Source of the DNA: Hyphomicrobiaceae bacterium | GTDB lineage: Bacteria > Pseudomonadota > Alphaproteobacteria > Rhizobiales > Hyphomicrobiaceae | Assembly (NCBI GenBank): GCA_021775715.1 | Contig: JAJFHI010000109.1 | Location: 1-6,563, forward strand | Direction of reading: 5' to 3' | DNA length: 6,563 bases | Part shown: positions 1 to 5,310 of the stretch, piece by piece | How the letters are laid out: each line of letters starts with the position of its first letter | Position numbering within the stretch: the first letter of the stretch is position 1 | Position numbers and translations under genes: made by a program | Notes under the pieces: model-generated | The model's database searches: none | What the model was told of the DNA's origin: nothing | Seen by the model: only the letters and a program-made list of their open reading frames with translations

Positions 1-113
1 AAAGGGCTGGCCAGTTGTGGTAAATTGCCCATATAACCGCCAGATTAGCCAAGGCGCTTTGTGGCGCCGCGATTCCATGTCCGCGCGCATGCGCAAAGCG
101 AGCAAACGCATAG

Positions 114-1058
114 ATGGTCACCCTCGTAGACAACCGGCCCCGCCACCCCGAGAAAGCCGCGCGCCCAGACACGCCGCGGCTTGAGAAACCAGATTGGATC
201 CGGGTACGCGCGCCAGTCTCGCCGGAGTATGCAAAAACGCGTACGATCGTGAAGGAGAACGGGCTGCACACGGTCTGCGAAGAGGCGGGCTGTCCAAACA
301 TCGGCGAATGCTGGAGCAAACGCCACGCCACCATGATGATCATGGGTGACACCTGCACACGAGCCTGCGCATTCTGCAATGTGCGCACCGGTATGCCAGA
401 ACCGCTCAACCCACAAGAACCTGAAAACGTTGCCAAGGCCGTTGCAAAACTTGGTCTGCGCCACGTTGTGATCACGTCGGTTGACCGCGATGACCTCGAC
501 GATGGTGGTGCGCAGCATTTCGCGGATGTGATTGCTGAAATTCGCAAGGCTAATCCAGGCACGACAATTGAAATCCTGACGCCAGACTTCCTGCGCAAGC
601 CCGGCGCTCTGGAAATTGTGGTGGCGGCAAAGCCTGACGTGTTTAACCACAACCTCGAAACGGTCCCGGGGCTCTACCTTAAAATCCGTCCGGGCTCACG
701 TTACTTCCACTCGCTGCGTTTGCTGCAACAGGTTAAAGAGCTTGATCCAACGATGTTCACCAAGTCGGGTATCATGGTGGGGCTTGGCGAAGAGCGCGAA
801 GAAGTGCTGCAGGTGATGGATGACATGCGAGCTGCCGGAATCGACTTCCTGACGATCGGACAGTATCTGCAGCCAACGCGCAAACACGCGGAAGTCAAAC
901 GCTTCGTCAAGCCGGAAGAGTTTGAAGCCTATGCGCGCACAGCGCGTGCCAAAGGGTTCCATCTGGTGTCATCAAGCCCATTGACGCGCTCGTCGTACCA
1001 CGCAGACGAAGACTTCGCGCGTCTGCGTGAATCTCGTTTGGCAGCATTGGGACGCTGA
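114..1058 (+). CDS. lipA: Lipoyl synthase (radical SAM, two 4Fe-4S clusters)
   Basis: Inserts two sulfur atoms into the octanoyl chain carried on lipoyl domains of 2-oxoacid dehydrogenases and the glycine cleavage H protein, the last step of lipoate synthesis in the cytoplasm. All family marks are visible in 314 residues. The auxiliary cluster motif is CEEAGCPNIGEC (Cys55, Cys60, Cys66). The radical SAM motif is CTRACAFC (Cys81, Cys85, Cys88). The C-terminal RSSYHAD motif (292-298) supplies the serine ligand of the auxiliary cluster. DRDDLDDGG (124-132) and FNHNLETVP (177-185) are further conserved stretches. The ATG at 114 gives an N-terminus (MVTLVDNRPRHPEKAARPD) that resembles rhizobial LipA, so I kept it, although no strong Shine-Dalgarno precedes it. 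The next gene starts 24 bases after the stop on the same strand, suggesting co-transcription. The gene looks intact and the family call is near certain. Confidence 0.97.
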   Translation: MVTLVDNRPRHPEKAARPDTPRLEKPDWIRVRAPVSPEYAKTRTIVKENGLHTVCEEAGCPNIGECWSKRHATMMIMGDTCTRACAFCNVRTGMPEPLNPQEPENVAKAVAKLGLRHVVITSVDRDDLDDGGAQHFADVIAEIRKANPGTTIEILTPDFLRKPGALEIVVAAKPDVFNHNLETVPGLYLKIRPGSRYFHSLRLLQQVKELDPTMFTKSGIMVGLGEEREEVLQVMDDMRAAGIDFLTIGQYLQPTRKHAEVKRFVKPEEFEAYARTARAKGFHLVSSSPLTRSSYHADEDFARLRESRLAALGR

Positions 1059-1068
1059 TCCCTTTTCC

Positions 1069-1075
1069 GGAAGAG
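1069..1075 (+). promoter_or_regulatory. Ribosome binding site that supports the TTG start of the RatA/COQ10-like gene
   Basis: GGAAGAG ends 7 bases before the TTG at 1083. It is the best purine-rich match in the short gap after lipA. No ATG lies in the right frame near the start of the conserved domain, so this site supports reading TTG as the initiation codon. Confidence 0.5.
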
Positions 1076-1082
1076 ACATCGA

Positions 1083-1568
1083 TTGCCAAAATTTCGCACA
1101 CAGCGGCCCGTCGCAGCCCGACCCGAACAGATGTTTGCGGTGGTGGCGGACGTCGAACGCTATCCGGAATTTTTACCGCTATGCGATGACCTGAAAGTTC
1201 TATCGCGCACTAAAACGGATGATGGCGTTGAGGTGCTCAATGCCACCATGTCTGTCGGCTATAAAACTGTGCAGGAAAGTTTCAGCACCCGCGTTTCGAT
1301 GCGCGAAGGTGAAAACCGCATTTTAGTTGAGTATCTCGACGGGCCGTTTCGCTATCTGGAAAATCGCTGGCAGTTCGATGCCTTGCCGGAAGGTGGCTGC
1401 TCAATCGATTTCTATATTGATTACGAATTCCGCAACCCGATGCTCGGCCTTCTTGTCGGCGCGATGTTTGACAAGGCCTTCCGGAAATTTTCAGAAGCCT
1501 TCGAGGCGCGGGCTTATGAGGTCTATGGGCGTATAGCTCCCGAGCAATCGATTTCGTCGTCGACCTAG
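1083..1568 (+). CDS. RatA/COQ10-family START-domain protein (probable ubiquinone-binding protein)
   Basis: A 161-residue protein of the polyketide cyclase/START fold, in the group annotated as COQ10 or RatA. In eukaryotes COQ10 binds coenzyme Q and is needed for efficient respiration. The E. coli homologue RatA was described as a toxin blocking 70S ribosome assembly, and databases often carry that name over. Visible marks are VERYPEFLPLC (24-34), a beta-rich middle with GPFRYLENRWQF (87-98), and the long C-terminal helix (about 119-147, MLGLLVGAMFDKAFRKFSEAF). The length is normal. There is no signal peptide, membrane segment or antitoxin partner next to it, so the ubiquinone role seems likelier than a toxin; that choice is inference. 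It starts at TTG and probably shares a transcript with lipA. Confidence 0.88.
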   Translation: MPKFRTQRPVAARPEQMFAVVADVERYPEFLPLCDDLKVLSRTKTDDGVEVLNATMSVGYKTVQESFSTRVSMREGENRILVEYLDGPFRYLENRWQFDALPEGGCSIDFYIDYEFRNPMLGLLVGAMFDKAFRKFSEAFEARAYEVYGRIAPEQSISSST

Positions 1569-1627
1569 GTTTCCAAGCAACGAATTAGCATCCCAGGGTT
1601 TGTCCGGAGGGTGACAATTGGGGTGCG

Positions 1628-1641
1628 GCGTTAGAAAACGC
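1628..1641. repeat. Small inverted repeat in the convergent gap
   Basis: GCGTT, loop AGAA, AACGC form a perfect 5-bp stem between the two converging genes, ending 4 bases before the stop codon of the CinA-type gene. Neither strand has a T-run after it, so as an intrinsic terminator it is weak. It is the only regular dyad seen in the 77-base gap and could still be a minor bidirectional termination or mRNA 3'-end structure. Confidence 0.25.
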
Positions 1642-1645
1642 TCAA

Positions 1646-2152
1646 CTAATCTCCAACAACCCGCAACACCAGCGCCAAAGCCGCTTTGACGGTTTCCTCG
1701 CGGACTTTGCCGCGGCCAACGTCGCCGAATTCTCGACGTTCGCTGATGAGGCGACCGTCGCGCGTCGCTGCCGCAAGGTACACAAGCCCGACAGGTTTGT
1801 CGTCACTGCCGCCACCGGGGCCCGCGATTCCCGTAACAGCCACTGACACATTTTCACCTGACACCTTGATTGCACCACGAGCCATCGCTTCAGCAACTTC
1901 CACGCTGACCGCCCCATGAGCTTCGAGCAGTGTCGCCGCAACGCCGAGCGTCTCGGTCTTTGCCAGGTTCGAATATGTTACGTAGCCGCGATCAAAGACC
2001 TCAGACGATCCCGCGATTTCTGTCACAACGCCTGCAATTGTCCCGCCGGTACAACTTTCAGCTGTCACCAACTTCAACCCGCGAGAGCGCAGTGTCATGA
2101 GGACGTCATTGGCTGTTGTAACGAGTTCGAGTGAAAACACAGGGCAGCTCAC
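1646..2152 (-). CDS. pncC: CinA-family protein, PncC-type nicotinamide-nucleotide amidohydrolase
   Basis: A stand-alone CinA C-terminal domain, 168 residues. Characterised members (E. coli PncC) hydrolyse nicotinamide mononucleotide to nicotinate mononucleotide and ammonia, recycling NMN into NAD synthesis in the cytoplasm. The signature TAESCTGG (30-37) carries the catalytic Ser33. VTGIAGPGGGS (106-116) and the following KPVGLVYLA (119-127) are also characteristic. The N-terminal molybdopterin-binding-like domain of full CinA is absent, as is usual for this shorter type. The start is uncertain. GTG at 2152 gives the listed protein, while another in-frame GTG at residue 5 gives an N-terminus closer to the family; neither has a clear Shine-Dalgarno. 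An out-of-frame ATG-TGA overlaps the first GTG. The gene lies behind a terminator that follows the MarR gene, so it probably needs its own promoter, though I find no convincing boxes in 2153-2216. Confidence 0.92.
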   Translation of the reverse strand: MSCPVFSLELVTTANDVLMTLRSRGLKLVTAESCTGGTIAGVVTEIAGSSEVFDRGYVTYSNLAKTETLGVAATLLEAHGAVSVEVAEAMARGAIKVSGENVSVAVTGIAGPGGGSDDKPVGLVYLAAATRDGRLISERREFGDVGRGKVREETVKAALALVLRVVGD

Positions 2153-2210
2153 ATCACTAATCGGGTCAAGATGAAGCTAACACAAGTCTGCCGTCCAGTG
2201 GTCACACACA

Positions 2211-2239
2211 AGAAAAAGGTGCGCTGGGCAAGCGCACCT
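2211..2239 (-). terminator. Intrinsic terminator downstream of the MarR-family gene
   Basis: AGGTGCGCT (2217-2225), a 5-base loop GGGCA and AGCGCACCT (2231-2239) form a perfect 9-bp GC-rich stem. Read on the - strand the stem is followed by TTTTCT (complement of 2211-2216), the classic U-tract. It lies 44 bases past the stop of the MarR gene and 58 bases before the GTG of the CinA-type gene. In the + direction the trailing sequence CTTCTT is a poorer tract, so the - strand is the functional orientation. Confidence 0.8.
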
Positions 2240-2283
2240 CTTCTTAATCGGAGAGATATTTGAGAGAGAGTTCGGCGCAGTGT

Positions 2284-2784
2284 CTAGGCTGCGGCGACCA
2301 GTTTTTCTGCGTGACCCAACATATCGTCGAGCACACTCCGGCATTCATTACCCATCACGCTTGTGGCGCGCTCTTGGGCATCCTGCCAAATTGGATAAGC
2401 GTCTTGTAAAATCTTCTGACCTTGCGAAGTCAGATGCAGACCGCGTCCACGTCGTCCGGCCGGTGGATCCATAATGATATGGCCCAGCGCCAGAAGCCGC
2501 TTCAAGTTGCGCGACAGCGTCGATTTTTCAATATCCAACTCGGTCCCGATCTCGACAGCTGTGATGCCGTCGCGAGATGCAAGCTGTGCCAACAAAGTAT
2601 ATTGGCTAGCCGTAATACCCAGCGGGCGCATTGCGTCGTCGTAAACCCGCGTAATGATGCGAGACAACTGGCGAACCCTGGAAGCCAGGCACGTGCCGGA
2701 TGTATTGGTGGCGATTTCCGCCATATTCGAATCATCAGCAACAACGTCGTTCTGTTGAAGTGAATCTGGTGTCATCATGTTCAT
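2284..2784 (-). CDS. MarR-family winged-helix transcriptional regulator
   Basis: A cytoplasmic dimeric DNA-binding regulator, 166 residues; the effector and targets cannot be told from sequence. The order is a variable N-terminus (1-31), dimerisation helix (about 32-55, CLASRVRQLSRIITRVYDDA), winged helix-turn-helix (about 58-122) and C-terminal dimerisation helices (123-166). The recognition-helix region is ITAVEIGTELDIEKSTLSRNLKRLLALG (74-101) and the wing is GRRGRGLHLT (110-119). Cys32 at the start of the first helix sits about where OhrR-type MarR proteins carry their sensing cysteine; a second cysteine is at 148. The ATG at 2784 is preceded by GGGGG about 6 bases upstream; ATGs at residues 3 and 4 are alternatives. 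A palindrome just upstream and a terminator just downstream make this a self-contained unit between ispDF and the CinA-type gene. Auto-repression is likely for the family but inferred here. Confidence 0.93.
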   Translation of the reverse strand: MNMMTPDSLQQNDVVADDSNMAEIATNTSGTCLASRVRQLSRIITRVYDDAMRPLGITASQYTLLAQLASRDGITAVEIGTELDIEKSTLSRNLKRLLALGHIIMDPPAGRRGRGLHLTSQGQKILQDAYPIWQDAQERATSVMGNECRSVLDDMLGHAEKLVAAA

Positions 2785-2803
2785 TCTTAACCCCCGCGTC
2801 GCC

Positions 2804-2813
2804 TATGATCATA
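2804..2813. promoter_or_regulatory. Perfect palindrome, candidate MarR operator overlapping a -10 box
   Basis: TATGATCATA equals its own reverse complement and lies 19 bases upstream of the MarR gene's ATG. Read on the - strand its first six bases, TATGAT, match the -10 consensus TATAAT at five of six positions. A match to the -35 consensus at suitable spacing is poor (GCATTC at 17 bases). MarR proteins commonly bind short palindromes overlapping their own promoters. The outer flanks show only a loose GCGT (2796-2799) and ACGC (2816-2819) symmetry. The operator role is inferred from position and symmetry. Confidence 0.45.
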
Positions 2814-2886
2814 CAACGCACTACAATTTGGAATGCCGCGATTCTGGCAGGGGGGTCAATCGACAGGGGTGGCCGGAAAGCTTCAG

Positions 2887-4104
2887 TTAGATAGGCAACA
2901 CGAGTGTGGCCGTCGCAATCGCCGCGATTCCCTCCTTGCGGCCGGTAAAGCCAAGGCCTTCTGTTGTGGTCGCTTTGACACCAACACGGTCCACTCGAAT
3001 GCCAAGAATGGAGCTGATGCGCTCGCGCATGGCGTCACGATGAGGGCCGATTTTCGGTGTTTCAGCGAGAACCGTCATATCAACGTTGGTAATGCGGCCG
3101 CCACGGGCAACCACCCGGTTTACGGCGTCCACCAGAAATATGTCGGAGGCAGAGCCTTTCCATTTGGGATCTGTTGGCGGGAAGTGGGCGCCAATATCGC
3201 CATCGCCCAATGCGCCAAGAATGGCGTCGGTCAGAGCATGCAAAACGACATCGGCATCGGAGTGACCATCTAGGCGGTGTGTGTGCTGGATTTTTATGCC
3301 GCCGAGCCAAACATGATCACCGTCTGCAAACCGATGCACGTCGAAACCGTTACCAACTCGTGTTTCTGTGGATGATTGACTGTCATCACTCGATTGCAGT
3401 TTGCTGGCGGCCAATTGCATATCCTCCGGCGTAGTGAGCTTGAAATTGTCTGCGCTGCTGACAACGATGGTGACATCCAAGCCCGCCCATTCAGCCACCG
3501 ACGCATCATCAGTAAAAGTGTGCTGACCAGTTGTTGCTGCCAGTTCATGAGCTTTGAGAATATCGGAAAACGGAAATCCTTGCGGTGTTTGCGCCAGCCA
3601 GTGGTCATTGCGTGGAATTGTCACCTCGATCCGCCCATCTGCACCAGAGCGTTTCAGAGTGTCCGCGAGGGGTGCTGCAGCGATTGCACAACGCCCGGCT
3701 TCCACCTCCGTAATTACGCTATCGATTGTCTCTGCCATCACAAACGGGCGCGCAGCATCGTGGATCAGTACGGCATCAATACCTTGGTCCCTAAGGGCAG
3801 AGAGGCCGGCGAGCACCGATGCCTGACGGCTGTCGCCGCCAAAGACTGGCGATCGCATCTTTTCCGGCGCCAGGCTGCAAACCACTTCGGCATATCTGTC
3901 CGTATCGTCTTTATGGATAACAACCTGAACACAAGTGACGCCGGGATGGTCCAAAAACTGGGCAAGGGTACGCTGCAACACGCTTTTTCCGGCCAGGTCC
4001 ACATACTGTTTGGGTTGATAGCTTCGGGCCGTTCGGCTGGCACTCGAAGCGTCTGCGGCGCGCGCACCGCGGCCAGCGGCAACAATAAGTGCAGCAATTT
4101 TCAT
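2887..4104 (-). CDS. ispDF: Bifunctional IspD/IspF enzyme of the MEP isoprenoid pathway
   Basis: A 405-residue fusion catalysing two non-consecutive MEP-pathway steps. IspD makes CDP-methylerythritol from MEP and CTP; IspF cyclises the later phosphorylated intermediate to MEcPP with release of CMP. IspD fills about 1-233: AAGRG (9-13), PKQY (31-34), IHDAARP (114-120), TPQGF (173-177), TDDAS (198-202) and KLTTPED (222-228). A serine-rich linker (about 236-247, SSDDSQSSTE) leads to IspF (249-405): GFDVHRF with metal ligands Asp254 and His256, HSDADVVLHALTD with His289, DIGAHFPP (303-310) and KATTTEGLGFTGRKEG (377-392). The frame is open upstream to an ATG at 4212, but those 36 extra residues look unlike the family. 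The ATG at 4104 begins directly with the nucleotide-binding strand (MKIAALIVAAGRG), with GGAG 12 bases upstream, a slightly long spacing. Both catalytic halves look complete. The gene is divergent from dusB. Confidence 0.96.
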   Translation of the reverse strand: MKIAALIVAAGRGARAADASSASRTARSYQPKQYVDLAGKSVLQRTLAQFLDHPGVTCVQVVIHKDDTDRYAEVVCSLAPEKMRSPVFGGDSRQASVLAGLSALRDQGIDAVLIHDAARPFVMAETIDSVITEVEAGRCAIAAAPLADTLKRSGADGRIEVTIPRNDHWLAQTPQGFPFSDILKAHELAATTGQHTFTDDASVAEWAGLDVTIVVSSADNFKLTTPEDMQLAASKLQSSDDSQSSTETRVGNGFDVHRFADGDHVWLGGIKIQHTHRLDGHSDADVVLHALTDAILGALGDGDIGAHFPPTDPKWKGSASDIFLVDAVNRVVARGGRITNVDMTVLAETPKIGPHRDAMRERISSILGIRVDRVGVKATTTEGLGFTGRKEGIAAIATATLVLPI

Positions 4105-4222
4105 GTTCAGGGCGGTCTCCAAAATCAAATCGCCACAGGCTTTTATGCGGTTTTCGGCGTCCGCCCCATCAATAAATGGCAGGACTTCGTTGGAAAACAC
4201 AAAGTGCAACAATGTGGCCCAC

Positions 4223-4251
4223 TTGCAATCATCAACACTTCAGCACATACT
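4223..4251 (+). promoter_or_regulatory. Candidate sigma-70-type promoter for the dusB-ntrB-ntrC operon
   Basis: TTGCAA (4223-4228) and CATACT (4246-4251) match the -35 and -10 consensus at four of six positions each, with 17 bases between. This would give a start near 4258, about 30 bases before the dusB ATG. It is the best pair seen in the divergent region, but with such partial matches chance is a real alternative. No convincing promoter pair for ispDF was found on the opposite strand. Confidence 0.3.
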
Positions 4252-4287
4252 GCCTATTCCAAGGGCATTAAATAAATTGCACAAAAA

Positions 4288-5310
4288 ATGAGCAAAGAGC
4301 CTGACATGGCTTCAAAACCCGGCGTTTTCGAGGACTTTGCTGAGATCGCCAATCCGGTATTTCTGGCGCCAATGTCGGGCGTGAGCGATCTGCCGTACCG
4401 CCGCTTGGCCGTAACGTTAGGCGCCGGTGCGGTCGTCTCAGAAATGGTCGCAAGCTCCGAACTGGTCCGAGGGCGGTTGGTTGATCAACGAAAAGCCCAA
4501 ACCGATGGGCTCCAGCCGGCCATTGTGCAGTTGGCAGGACGTGAGGCGCATTGGATGGCTGAGGGCGCGCGGGTCGCCGAAGATCTGGGCGCTGACGTCA
4601 TCGACATCAATATGGGATGTCCTGCGCGCGAAGTAACGGGACGACTGTCTGGTAGCGCCTTGATGCGTGACCTCGACTTTGCACTGACTTTGATTGAGGC
4701 AACGGTCGCGGCCACCAGCAAACCGGTGACGCTTAAGATGCGGCTTGGCTGGGACAACGCAACCCGCAATGCGCCAGAGCTTGCACGCCACGCGGAAGCC
4801 GCCGGCGTCAGACTGATCACTGTGCACGGCCGCACACGCAATCAGTTCTTCAAAGGCGACGCTGATTGGTCAGCCGTTCGTGCTGTTAAGGACGCTGTAA
4901 AAGTTCCGGTAATCGTCAATGGTGATATTTGCAGCGCCGAGGATGCGCTTGCAGCGCTTGCAGCGTCTGGCGCAGACGGTGTGATGGTCGGACGCGGCGC
5001 ATATGGCCGGCCGTGGCTGCCGGGCCAGATCGCCGAAGCTATGGCAACTGGACGTGATCCTGGTCCACCGGCGTTCGCCAGGCAGGCTGCAATCGCAATC
5101 GAACACGTTGATGCAATGCTTAGCCACTATGGCACATTTCTCGGTCTCAGGAATGCCCGCAAGCACATGGGTTGGTATCTCGAAAGCAGCGGCTTTTCAG
5201 GATCAGCCCTGAAAGCCCGCCGGCGCCTGTTGTGCACCGACGACGAACCAAAAAGCGTGTTGCGCAATCTCGCTGATGTCTACAATCAAGTCGAAGAGGC
5301 AACAGTATGA
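4288..5310 (+). CDS. dusB: tRNA-dihydrouridine synthase, DusB/NifR3 family
   Basis: An FMN-dependent enzyme that uses NADPH to reduce uridines in the tRNA D-loop to dihydrouridine, in the cytoplasm. It is 340 residues, normal for the family: a TIM-barrel domain (about 20-250) then a helical tRNA-binding domain. Marks are LAPMSGVSDLPYR (26-38), DINMGCP with catalytic Cys111 (106-112), SGSALMR (121-127), LKMRLGWD with Lys150 (149-156), HGRTR (180-184), NGDI (211-214), GRGAYGRPW (235-243) and RKHMGWYL (291-298). The ATG at 4288 has no visible Shine-Dalgarno. The in-frame ATG at 4306 has AAAGAG 6 bases upstream and would shorten the protein by six residues, so either may be right. The stop overlaps the ntrB start by four bases. 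The same nifR3-ntrB-ntrC order is known from Rhodobacter, Azospirillum and rhizobia, where the Dus gene heads the nitrogen-regulation operon. Confidence 0.96.
   Translation: MSKEPDMASKPGVFEDFAEIANPVFLAPMSGVSDLPYRRLAVTLGAGAVVSEMVASSELVRGRLVDQRKAQTDGLQPAIVQLAGREAHWMAEGARVAEDLGADVIDINMGCPAREVTGRLSGSALMRDLDFALTLIEATVAATSKPVTLKMRLGWDNATRNAPELARHAEAAGVRLITVHGRTRNQFFKGDADWSAVRAVKDAVKVPVIVNGDICSAEDALAALAASGADGVMVGRGAYGRPWLPGQIAEAMATGRDPGPPAFARQAAIAIEHVDAMLSHYGTFLGLRNARKHMGWYLESSGFSGSALKARRRLLCTDDEPKSVLRNLADVYNQVEEATV

Noticed and set aside
53..68. GGCGC/GCGCC hairpin upstream of lipA as a terminator or riboswitch
   Set aside because: It is a 5-bp stem with no T-run and no larger conserved fold, and such short GC dyads are common by chance in this DNA.
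45..650. A 201-codon open frame on the - strand opposite lipA
   Set aside because: It lies almost wholly antisense to a gene with every LipA motif intact, and its translation resembles no protein family; it is a shadow of lipA codon use.
1049..1066. Terminator between lipA and the RatA/COQ10-like gene (GGGA, six-base loop, TCCC, TTTT)
   Set aside because: The stem has only four base pairs and overlaps the lipA stop; the 24-base gap with a ribosome binding site fits co-transcription better.
1083..1568. A toxin-antitoxin module based on the RatA-type protein
   Set aside because: No small partner gene lies beside it; the neighbours are lipA and a convergent gene 77 bases away. The toxin label comes from one E. 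coli homologue, and the COQ10-like role is more plausible here.
2841..2872. G-rich stretch (GGGGGG then GGGG) as a G-quadruplex or ispDF terminator
   Set aside because: Only two long G-runs are present rather than four evenly spaced ones, and no stem with a following T-run on the - strand could be formed.
4176..4194. A sigma-54 promoter or NtrC site upstream of dusB-ntrBC
   Set aside because: TGGCAG followed by TTGGA superficially recalls the -24/-12 pattern, but the GC of the -12 element is missing at the required spacing. The GTGCAA and TTGCAC fragments nearby do not form the spaced dyad expected for NtrC.
4105..4212. N-terminal extension of IspDF from an ATG at 4212
   Set aside because: The 36 extra residues do not look like IspD, whereas the ATG at 4104 begins exactly at the conserved nucleotide-binding strand.
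3376..4275. A 299-codon open frame on the + strand opposite ispDF
   Set aside because: ispDF on the other strand carries both complete sets of catalytic motifs. The + strand translation is Cys- and Arg-rich with no recognisable domain, typical of an antisense shadow.
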